From Zoroaster sp. YZ-2022 (lineage: Eukaryota; Echinodermata; Asteroidea; Forcipulatida; Zoroasteridae): a stretch of 64,000 bases of DNA. The stretch's first letter is position 1. Each line of letters opens with the position of its first letter. Below are positions 28,101 to 40,100 of the stretch, in pieces. The DNA is taken from NCBI GenBank assembly GCA_029582265.1, contig CM055816.1, positions 85,401,314 through 85,465,313 of the forward strand, written 5' to 3'. The translations under genes and the position numbers were made by a program. A model generated the notes under the pieces. It was given only the letters and a program-made list of their open reading frames with translations. It made no database searches and was not told the DNA's origin.

Positions 28101-31100
28101 AAACAGGGTGTCCATTTAGCAAACAGGGTGTCCATTTAGCAAACAGGGTGTCCATTTAGCAAACGGTGTCCATTTAGCAAACTGTGCGTTCAAAAGACAC
28201 CCAAAGGTATTGCTGGCTAATATTACGGTCAGGGGTGTAATTTGACAAAAGTAAAAAAATCCTTAAAAATTGTGAAGCGGGCCTGGGTCTCCCGTTTGTC
28301 TAGAGGACAAAGCACCCTGAACCTCCTGGATGTTTAATTTTTGGAGGATTTACAGACTCTCCACATCCACATAAACAAGAAACTAGATGTTTGGTTACAA
28401 TACTGGCTACTTCTCTTCTTTCAAGCAGATTTTAAGGCAAAAGGAGATTTGTAAAAAATTCTGAAATCTGGAAAAAATCCTGAGAAATCACACGCCTGCA
28501 ATAGGGAGGGAGCATTTCTATGGAGTACGTAATTCCATAATGTGTCCGCTGGGGAAGGTCTTGGAAAACCTAGAGAAATCACACGCCTGCAATAGGGAGG
28601 GAGCATTTCTATGGAGTGCGTAATTCCATAATGTGTCCGCTGGGGAAGGTCTTGGAAAACCTAGAGAAATCACACGCCTGCAATAGGGAGGGAGCATTTC
28701 TATGGAGTGCATAATTCCATAATGTGTCCGCGGGGGAGGTCTTGGAAAACCTAGAGAAATCACACGCCTGCAATAGGGAGGGAGCATTTCTATGGAGTGC
28801 ATAATTCCATAATGTGTCCGCTGGGGAGGGTCTTGGAAAACCTAGAGAAATCACACGCCTGCAATAGGGAGGGAGCATTTCCATGGAGTGCGTAATTCCA
28901 TAATGTGTCCGCTGGGGAGGGTCTTGGAAAACCTAGAGAAATCACACGCCTGCAATAGGCATTTCTATGAAGTGCGTAATTCCATAATGTGTCCGCTGGG
29001 GAGGGTCTTGGAAAACCTAGAGAAATCACAGGACTGACAGGTGCATTGGCGAGTCAATAAAGTGCCTTCTTTCCCCCTCTGAGCGAGAGTACACCTAATG
29101 GATACACTAAAATTGGTTAAAACTGCCCAACCAGGTTGCACGCTAACCACTTCACACAATGCCACAAGCTGGGTTTAAGCTGTGGTATATGGTCACGCTG
29201 CAGTTAACCAGCTCTTATAAAGATATTCAAGTTTGGTACCATTTTCGCAGCTGAGTCCTGTAAATCCTGATGGGCATTCACATCTACCATTCAAACAGAT
29301 TCCACCATTCACACAAGGGCGTCTGTAGCAGTCAGGAACTACAGTAAAAAAAACAAAAAAACATGAAGTTAAAAACAAATAACACTGACTAATTTTATGG
29401 CCAAAAAAGAAGTCTTCAGTTTCTGGTCATCGGTTGGCTTCAAAATCGGTGCGATTACATACTTTTTTTTTGGCCAATAGCGAAATGCGTGAAAAATGTA
29501 TACACAGGAACCAAATTTCCCATATAAATTTACAAAGTATGGTGGCTAAGAGAGGCCAACAAATCGGGCAAACATTCATACCCCTATGTGAAAAAGTCAT
29601 TTAAAGGTCCTATGAATTAGAAATTTTTTCCATTGTAAACTATAAAATAAAATTAACCTATAAATGCAATTTAAAAAAAAAATGTATTGGAGATTTACAT
29701 CGCAAAAAAATAAAAAATAAAAATTTGGGATGAACCCGCGCCCCTAAAAGGGGACAAATTTGTGACGTAGACCTAGTAACATGCTGTTTGTTGGCGCGCA
29801 TCGATCGATACATATGAATGATACAACGTGCAAATTTATGTAACTGTTTTTGTTGTTATGCCGCAAAGGTGTATTGTTGCTGACTGCAGCAACACTTCTA
29901 AAGAATGGTGTCAGTCTGCACAGATTCCCATCAGATCCAAAATATCAATGAATTTGTTTGGAAGGCTGCAGTGAAGCATACCAGAGCATAATGGTCAGGA
30001 ATGTGCATTGTCAATGTCCTTTGTCATTCGGTGCCTAGGTCTACGTCACGAAATGCGATATCAAAAGGGACAACACAAATTTTGGGGACAAATTAAATTG
30101 TTATAACTCATGACAAACTTATAAAAATAGTAAGTATTGTTTTATTAATACAAAACCATATATTAAGCCCCAAAAATGTAGTGTGAAAAATTACCATTTC
30201 ATAGGACCTTTAAAACACAGCACGGCAGAATTCCAATTCATCCAGCAATTTTGGCTACGATTGGACATCGATTCATAGCAAAAAAAAGAAAATTCAAAAT
30301 ACCGACGTAAGGGTCTGAGGCAACGTGTGTGGAGATCAGAAAGCAGAGATTTTTTTGAGCCTGAAGGCTACACAAATAAAGTATACAGCAGAAAATTTAC
30401 TGTCTGAAAGAAATAGGTGGTTTTTTTTACAAAACAGGCAGACAATATAATGACACAGATACTATAGGCACTGAACATATATTGTCTGCTCATTTACATT
30501 GCATTGTACTGTCATTGACTTGGACTGTCTAATAGCGCTGTGTTTACCATCAATGCAGGATATTTTCCGTGAGAGCTTCGCACATTTAGGAATAAATCGT
30601 CGCATCAGTGCAACAAGGTCATATCATAGTTACGACCTTGTTGCAGACATGGATTTTGCTCAGTGCAACAAGGTCGTATCATAGTTACGACCTTGTTGCA
30701 GACATGGATTTTGCTCAGTGCAACAAGGTCGTATCATAGTTACGACCTTGTTGCAGACATGGATTTTGCTCAGTGCAACAAGGTCGTATCAGTTACGACC
30801 TTGTTGCAGACATGGATTTTGCTCAGTGCAACAAGGTCGTATCATAGTTACGACCTTGTTGCAGACATGGATTTTGCTCAGTGCAACAAGGTCGTATCAT
30901 AGTTACGACCTTGTTGCAGACATGGATTTTGCTCAGTGCAACAAGGTCGTATCATAGTTACGACCTTGTTGCAGACATGGATTTTGCTCAGTGCAACAAG
31001 GTCGTATCATAGTTACGACCTTGTTGCAGACATGGATTATGCTCAGTGCAACAAGGTCGTAGCATAGTTATGACCTTGTTGCAGACATGGATTTGCAATG

Positions 31101-34100
31101 ATCAGTGCAACAAGGTCGTATCATAGTTACGACCTTGTTGCAGACATGGATTTTGCTCAGTGCAACAAGGTCGTATCATAGTTACGACCTTGTTGCAGAC
31201 ATGGATTTTGCTCAGTGCAACAAGGTCGTATCATAGTTACAACCTTGTTGCAGACATGGATTTTGCTCAGTGCAACAAGGTCGTATCATAGTTACGACCT
31301 TGTTGCAGACATTGGATTTGCTCAGTGCAACAAGGTGCATCATCAGTTACGACCTTGTTGCAGACATGGATTTTGCTCAGTGCAACAAGGTCGTATCATA
31401 GTTACGACCTTGTTGCAGACATGGATTTCGCTCAGTGCAACAAGGTCGCATCATAGTTACGACCTTGTTGCAGACATGGATTTTGCTCAGTGCAACAAGG
31501 TCGTATCATAGTTACGACCTTGTTGCAGACATGGATTTTGCTCAGTGCAACAAGGTCGTATCATAGTTACGACCTTGTTGCAGACATGGATTTCGCTCAG
31601 TGCAACAAGGTCGTATCATAGTTACGACCTTGTTGCAGACATGGATTTGCTCAGTGCAACAAGGTGGTATCATAGTTACGACCTTGTTGCAGACATGAAT
31701 TTTGCTCAGTGCAACAAGGTTGTAGAATAGTTACTACCTTGTTGCAGACATCGATTTTGCTCAGTGCAACAAGGTCGTAGCATAGTTATGACCTTGTTGC
31801 AGACATGGATTTGCAATGATCAGTGCAACAAGGTCGTATCATAGTTACGACCTTGTTGCAGACATGGATTTTGCTCAGTGCAACAAGGTCGTATCATAGT
31901 TACGACCTTGTTGCAGACATGGATTTTGCTCAGTGCAACAAGGTCGTAGCATAGTTATGACCTTGTTGCAGACATGGATTTGCAATGATCAGTGCAACAA
32001 GGTCGTAGCATAGTTACTACCTTGTTGCAGACATGGATTTGCAATGATCAGTGCAACAAGGTCGTAGCATAGTTACGACCTTGTTGCAGACATGGATTTT
32101 GCTCAGTGCAACAAGGTCGTAGCATAGTTACTACCTTGTTGCAGACATGGATTTTCAATGATCAGTGCAACAAGGTGGTATCATAGTTACGACCTTGTTG
32201 CAGACTGATTTGCTCAGTGCAACAAGGTCGTATCATAGTTACGACCTTGTTGCAGACATGGATTTTGCTCAGTGCAACAAGGTCGTATCATAGTTACGAC
32301 CTTGTTGCAGACATGGATTTTGCTCAGTGCAACAAGGTCATATCATAGTTACAACCTTGTTGCAGACATGGATTTTGCTCAGTGCAACAAGGTCGTATCA
32401 TAGTTACGACCTTGTTGCAGACATGGATTTTGCTCAGTGCAACAAGTTCGTACCATAGTTACGACCTTGTTGCAGACATGGATTTTGCTCAGTGCAACAA
32501 GGTCGTATCATAGTTACGACCTTGTTGCAGACATGGATTTTGCTCAGTGCAACAAGGTCCAGGATGAACACGCAAATCCTATGGAAGAAGATACAACATT
32601 AATGCACTCAATTGTATGCAAATTTATGCACTATTGCAAATATGACCTTGTTGCACGTTTGAGATACGACCTTGTTGTTCTGGTGAATTACTTCACTTAC
32701 ATTGTAATATGACAGTATGCGGTACAGCTTGCTGACCTACAATACACCTGTACGTCCCTTGATCTTCAGGTCTGAGTCCGAGGATGACAAGTTTGGAAGC
32801 CTTTGTTGAATATATGTCCATAAATACACGCTGATTATTATTACCTGTTAAGAAAATAATCAGCAAGTTATAACAAAGTTTTAAACTAACTTGAAAATGT
32901 AAAACTGTTTTCAAGATTTTAATATGTGTGTTGGCATTAAACCCTTCTGTTACTGTGGAAACATTTTTTTTAAATTTAAACAAAATAATAACCCTCCTAC
33001 TACTACAAAATCAGTCAAAATGTTGATATACTTGCCAAGGTATATCTAGTGCACAGAACACTTTCAAACCTTAAGTGTACCAAGTACATTTACAGGTTAA
33101 AATGAGTCGACCATTTTTGACTGGTAATATCATTGTTGGAGTTGGAGTGTCGTGGCCGAGCGGTCTAGCTTACCGGACTCAAGTTCTGGTGTTAGCAGCA
33201 GAATGTGGGTTCGAATCCCGGCCATGACACTTGTGTCCTTGAGCAAGACACTTAACCATAATTGCTTCTCTCCACCCAGGGGTTAAATGGGTACCTGTGA
33301 GGGCAGAGTTGGTTGATTAGCCCTATATGCGCTGTAATGGCAACAATTGAGCTGTATACTCCCCAGGGAGCTGAGATGGTTTCAGGAAGGATTTATGAGC
33401 CTTATGAGCAGGGGTAATGATATAATGCGCCTTGAGCACCACTTAGTTGGTGGATACGTGCGCTATATAAGTCCACACATTATTATTATTATTATTATTG
33501 TCTGGTCTTGTTCAAGGTGGTCAAAATGAGAGTAAAACCAGTCAAAAATGCCTTTGTGTGCACATTCGGGTCAACAGTCAAAACGGGCAGTTGACTGATT
33601 TTGACTTCTATAGGTACTTGCCCCTAAAATGCAGCTATAATAGGAGGGTTAAGACTTAAGAATATCCGGTTTTAATGGAACAGGCCTTCATGAATGCAAA
33701 AAAGAGCTTACCAGGTTGCCTATAGGGAATGTTTTGGTTATCCAGTCCAAACCAAGTTGGGAAAACTAAGACGTTGTTGTTGACGATCTCACAGACTACA
33801 GTCAGATTAGTATTAACCACTGGATAGCCAAGAGGAATTGGAGTGATGATAACATTGTACTCAAACTGTGTATCAACTGAAAGAAGAAGAAAAGGGGTAG
33901 AGGAAAATATTCTATGATTGGTCCATGCAATGAAATTACCTGGCCAAAGTCATTGTACAGCCAAGCTTTTGAGAAGCATGGCCAGGCCCGGGCAAAGCCT
34001 GGGGCTAGGGACCTAATCCCCTAGCTGAGCACAAAAGACCCTTTACTAAAGAATAGATGTCAAATAGCTCTTATTGTTAACACAGTCTTGACCGACACCT

Positions 34101-37100
34101 CAGCTGCCTTTTGTTCACAACTGCAGCCATTATAATGAGCTCTACTCGGCTGGGCTAGGCCCTCCAGAATCCCAGGTTATGTTCATTCGTAGGTACTATA
34201 TTGTTGCAGGATTAGAACTCAAACAAGACAGGTTAGGAGGCCTGGTAGCCGAGGCCAGGTAGCCTGGGCCTGGCAGGGCTTCTCAAAGGCTTGGCTGTAC
34301 CACAACTTTGGCCCTCCTCCCTAACCATAATTGCTTCGACTTTCAGATGAAACTCAAAGACGTAGGTCCTGTGTACTAGATTATTAGAGTAATGCATGTA
34401 CAAGAACCCAGAAGACTTATCATGGAAGAGTAGGGGGGTTTACACTAGTGTTTCTGGTTCACATATCAAGCACCCTTGTTTACGGGTATCCTGAGGCTTC
34501 CGAGCTACAGTGCTTAACTGTCAGTGTTTTGGTAAAGTGGGATTTGGTAAAGTGGGAGTGCAAAAAAAAGAAGTGGGAGTGCAACTTATTGGAGTCCAAA
34601 ATTTGTGTGCGAAGCACACAACTTGAGCGCGAAGCACACAACTTGAGCGCGGAGCGCGGAGCGAAGTCCCTCACGGCCGGGGTCCAGGGCCTGCTTAAGG
34701 ACCCTGGAAGCTCTGGCTATTTTAGATGCTCTCTGGTGGTCTCTAATGCATTTCTGATACCTGTTTTTCAGGTAAAAATTAGCTAATTTGGTTAGATTGT
34801 TTCCTTTTTTAAACAAAAAATAATAAGTTTAGCAGAAAATACAGAATGTGCAATAGTCCACTAATTTTGCATAGTGATAGCCATTAGTAATTAAAGTTTT
34901 TAAGAAAGTTTGTTAACACAATATATTTGGAAATGCGTATGCCACGAAACTAGTATTTATACCAGCAAGTGTTTATTATATATAAAAAAAGGGTTACATT
35001 TTTTAAATGAAATTATGTTTCGATGTATTTTATTTTAATATAAAATGTAATTTAATGTCAGTTAATAGTATTAAACCACAGCTATGTCAATTAGTTATGT
35101 AAATGAGAATATGACACAAATGTTTTCTTTGACAAATCACTACAATTTTTAATTATATTTAAAAAAAAATTTTTTTTTTAAATGTACGTGCATATGAATG
35201 AACCTTTGTATTTTTTCTTAATTTCTTCAATTTGCCATTTTGTTTGAAGTACATCTTGTTTTTGAGGTGTTATGTGACTAGATCAAGTTTACTATTTTTG
35301 CACACGGGCGCATAATGTATACGCACGTATAAGCCCTCTGCGCTATTTATAGTGCCCCACAACATCACAGCGCAGACGTGCACACACGCCGTAGTCGCAC
35401 ACACACACACAAACATAAACAGTCTGACCATGCAATGTACATGCACCACGAGTCGATTTAACGATGTGTTATGCACATTGACATGCTTTTGACATGTGAG
35501 ATCGGTCTTCAATGCTTATGATTTCAGATTTGCCAGTGGATTTATGTATGATATTATGAGGTGTTGTTCTTTAACAAGGTAATTTTCTGATCAGTTGATT
35601 TCGGCAGAATGACGCGAAATTCTGATGCCAATTCGATCAAGTTCATGAAACTCTCATCAGCATGAAATGGCATTGTTAAACAAAATAGTATGGACGTTGA
35701 GCAACACAAAATTTGGGTAGGCCTACTACTGCATTGTACCCCAAAGTATTTTGATTGTACATGTTGTAAGTTAAACGTGACAATTTTGCTGTTACCTTTG
35801 TGAAGAAGTTTGTTATTTTTCCCCTTTTGGCCGACATGATGTAACTGACGTTCTCTGAATAGATTAAATCAAGTCTATGAAATACGGACTGGTTCCCCGT
35901 TTCGGTTGTGCACATGTAAATACAGAGTTGATTTTATACCAACACGTGTACCAGACTAAAGTCGGACCACAAACGTGACAAGTCAATCGGAGACTCCGCT
36001 GTGCGTGCACAATCGCGATCGAACTGAGGTGAAAAACTGGTGAAATTAAATTTATCTGCGTTACGTCTTTTATGTTTTAAATTGTCCACAAGAAAAAGAA
36101 AACTTCAAAGTTAACAAAAATTGTTTTCATAAAATAAAATCACAAATTGACATGAAATTCCCTTTTACTGAAATAGATTTTCTAAAATATTTTAGCACGG
36201 CTTCGATTTAAAAATACAAGCCGTGCTTGAAAATATTGCCCGTGTTTTTTTAAAACTGGCAGTGCTAACACGGCCTGCACGGCTCGCTGGCTAAAACACT
36301 GTTAACTGTGCTTTTGAGGGATCCTTGGTTTCCTAATAATAATATAAACTATGGGAATACAGTTATAATATCGACAGCTGATAATAACTTGATAGTATTA
36401 CCACAAGAGTAATTCAAAGTTTCTCCTAAACAGATAATTAAAGTATATGTTTTAGCTAGGCTCTCCCAGGGGACCTAGCTGGGATTTCCCAGGGGACCTA
36501 GCTGGGATCTCTCACAGCCTTATATGGCTGTCCCAGTGGCCCATCAGACTTTCTCAGGGGCATATTGCTAGGCTGTCTCAGGAGCCTAACAAGGCTCTAC
36601 CAAGGGCCAAGCTGGGCTGTCTCAGAATCTTAACTGGGCTGTCTCAGAATCTTAACTGGGCTGTCTCAGAATCTTAGCTGGGCTCTTTTAGGTGCCTAGC
36701 TGGAATCTTCCAGGGCCCATATTCATAAAAGCCTGCCAAGCCTAGTTGGCAACTAAATTGGCCCCTAACTGCCAATTAAGCCTAGTTGGATACTAAGTGT
36801 TATTCATAAAATGCCGCTAAGCTTAGTGGACTGCTAAGTTGTCTGCTAACTTTAGAGGTGATCTTGGGTACCTCTAAGTCACTAGTTGACAACTAAACCC
36901 TTCATTTGTATGTTTGACTCTGACGTGAAAACATGGCTAGACGGATTCTGCAACTGGTACAGTTGCATCGTGCAATGAGGAGGGAAAGAGTATTCAGAGA
37001 CAGGCGTAATCCAATTGAGATTTTTACTGATGATGAATTGATCAAGAGATATCGATTTTCACGGGAAGGCATAATGTTTATAACGGATTTAATAGCACCC

Positions 37101-40100
37101 CAGATTAGCTTTCTTTCGGTTGGTGTTTACATCTTTATGTTTACTGTCGATGACATCCTTGAATTCATCATATTTTTCAGCTATGAATAAGTTCTCTTCC
37201 TGAGAATAATTAGCTTTCCTTATTTTTTTTTGCCTTCTCGTGTATCCGCCATTCTGAACCCGTGTGTTCACGATGCTGAGAACATAGAACTGCCTGTACA
37301 TTGCATTCGATAGGCGCACACACACAGTTCGTGCATGCACAGCTCTATTGTTAGACACATAAACATGCCACTCATATTGACAGTGAAACTTACCCATATT
37401 GTGTTTTGTGGTTTGGAACAATGCCAACTGCTAAGTTAACAACCAACTAAATCCTAGTTGACAACTACCTGGCACTGTCCCTAGCAGGGTTTTATGAATA
37501 TGAAAATAGCAAGAAACTATGGAGCAGGCAACTAGGCATTTAGCAGCCTGCAAAGGCCTAGTTGGCTGCTAGTTTAGCAGGCTTTTATGAATATGGGCCC
37601 TGGGGTCTAGCTGGGAGCTTACAGAATGCTAGTTAGGCTCTCTCAGGGGTCTTATTGGGATCTACAAGGGGATAGCTGAGCTCTCTCAGAATCCTTGCTG
37701 GGCACTTTCAAAGGCCTAGCCTGGATCTCACAGGGACCTATATAGCTTGGTTCTCCCATCTGCCAGGGACCTAGCAAACTCTCATATGAGCATTCTCAGC
37801 TCTCCCAGGGGTCTAGCTGCCTCTCCCCCAGACCTATATTCTAGCTTTTTGATGCATAGTTTCCTAACACTGAAGTGTTTTAATTACCTGGGTAATCGCA
37901 CATCTGTCCTGTGAACTCAGGCATGCAAATGCACTTGTCATCTTTGCATGTTCCACCATTTTCACACAAGCCATTACATTCTTTGAACAGAAGAAAATGC
38001 ATATAAAATAAATTCAATGATAAGATAGGAGAATGGAATAATAGTGGGACATTTCAGTGGCATTCATTTAGTGCTACAGTTGCATGGTTAAAATGAGACT
38101 AACATGTACATCTATGTTCTGTAGGCTTAACATTCAAAATCTAGAAATATGATAGAAGGATTTGACAAATTAATCTTACTCGTTATTCCAGTAGGTGGCC
38201 TCTTTAAGCTTTTAATACAGCTGGGATGTATTTCTTCTGACGGCAGCTCACCACACACTGCTAGGAACTGCTCTGTTTTTGACGGCGAAAAGAATGTTAA
38301 AACCTCCTGCATGTAGGAGTTGCAGTTATGCTGGACATCATGGCATGTTTCTGCACACAGATGGTCAGATGATTCTGTTCTCTCCTCGCAGGGTTGGAAG
38401 AAAAGGTAACAGAGAACCACCTTGGATGCTTCACTGCAGTCTGTGAGGCGGGAGTGTATAGCAGATGCAAGGAGATCAGCTGCTTCAGAGTTGGTGGCGA
38501 AATCTGTAGGGAAAACTGCCTCCTCATAAGGTAGACCTCGACAGAAGGAACTGTTGAAGGTGACACAGCTGGTTGGTTCCAATGGTGGGACAGTGACAGT
38601 GATGCTTGGCATTGTTGGGGAAGCTAAGAATAAAAACAAATTTAAGTACGATTTATGTTTTTGGTGTCAGCAGTGGGATAGCAATTGGTGTCAGCAGTGG
38701 GATGGCATTTGGAGAGAGTAAGGTAAAACTCCCAGTGAATCCACAGTTGGAATTATTGTTGTCAGTAGTATATGATACCCCTGTCAATTACACTTGCCTT
38801 CCAAAATTACTGAAATAATTTGAGATCAAAACCCACCATGTTATCACTATGTTTTATTTCGTTCTCAGTGAAATCTTTGACATATGACCTGCCCTGACCT
38901 GACCTGACCTGACTGATCAATTGTGTAGCTTGTGTCTACCTGGTCAGTTGTCAACCCCTTTCAGATACCTACTGGTTTTCGGTGATGCTTCAATTAGTAT
39001 GTTTTCATTCTCGGTTAAGCTGCGACATGTGTAAACTCCGGTATCACTTGACTGGAAGTCAATGATGACTAGCCTTGTCTCCCGACTAGAGATATTCTCT
39101 GCATAGATATTGCTGATTCCAAGATCACCACGATTTGCTGCATGAATAATAAGTAAAAAGTTCAATATGCTTTGAAGTGACATAATAGGATCATTTAGAT
39201 CGAAGTGAGTACTAGAGACTCTCAAGGCATACATGTTTACAGATCTAAGACTATGTTGGGAGGTGTTAAATTCTTATAGTAATTATTCTCTAGATGGTCA
39301 GTGTTGGAATGATATTTTGGGGATAAAATAATTTTAATTCAACATTTAAATAAATAATTTAAATCTTACATACTTAAAATTCTACAGTTTCTGATCTCTG
39401 GTTGAGTTGCCTCAGACCCGCAAACTGGCAGTTTTAGGTTTTTTGTGGTTTTTTTTGGTTTTTTTTGGCTATGTCCAATTGCAGCCAAAATTTCTGGATT
39501 GATTGGAATTCTGCTACGCTGTGTTTTAAATGATTTTTTCACATAGGGGTATGAATGTTTGCCCGATTTGTGAGGCCTGTCTGGTTCTGGTTCCAATAAC
39601 TGCATGTACATGTATCATGTATCACGTATATTTCACTGGTAGCAAAAAAAATAAATAAATAAAAAATTAAAAAATATAAAAGTTATACGAAATCTGTCTT
39701 ACATGCGACAGGTTGTTGAATATATCGCTGATGAGGATTAATCCAGTGAATGGATTCCTTCCCAAAATGATAGATGCATCGCCATGACAACTGCATCCCA
39801 TATTGGATATCTAACTGGTCTGGTATGATCTCAATATAAGGCACTGTAATAAAGAACAAAGAGATTTAAGAGGGGAGAAAAAAATGGCCTATTATTTGGG
39901 TTTGGTAGATGAAATTATGTTGATACTCCATTTTTGAATAGTTTAATTCTCTCTGACAATATTATAATAATAATAAAGCTTTATTTAGTGATGGTAACCA
40001 TGTCACCTATAGCCAAGATGATTTTCAATGGGCCATCAATTAGCTACCAGAGACACCGGGGTAAACCCCTACTCTTGTACGATAAGTGTCATTATGGGTT

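Larger units (their letters stand above)
29400..30365. mobile_element. TIR element (GGCCCCC-ended family), host of a nested insertion
   Basis: The outer parts (AAGTCTTCAGTTTCTGGTCA at the left, ATTCCAATTCATCCAGCAAT near the right) match the family at 8,748 and 39,380. A 605-bp TTAA-flanked element interrupts it at 29,605-30,209. Confidence 0.72.
36711..37602. mobile_element. Harbinger-like element, internally deleted, in a minisatellite
   Basis: The ends CAGGGCCCATATTCATAAAA and the complement TTTTATGAATATGGGCCCTG are inverted repeats (26 bp with the following GCCTGC). Subterminal repeats contain CTAGTTGG words. Two convergent coding fragments, transposase-like and Myb-like, fill the centre. 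The duplicated target is unclear because the surrounding repeat hides it. Confidence 0.83.

Noticed and set aside
28421..29165. Stacked minus-strand frames with repeated CRRVISLGFPRP-type words
   Set aside because: They follow the 91-bp tandem repeat derived from a SINE-like element.
30499..32712. CRISPR-like palindromic repeats or a repeat protein (60-98 codon frames)
   Set aside because: The linkers are as conserved as the palindromes, so there are no spacers, and the frames only mirror the 55-bp unit.
33149..33230. Functional tRNA-Leu gene
   Set aside because: It has A and B boxes and acceptor-like pairing but continues into a SINE body with (ATT)n tail and a target duplication.
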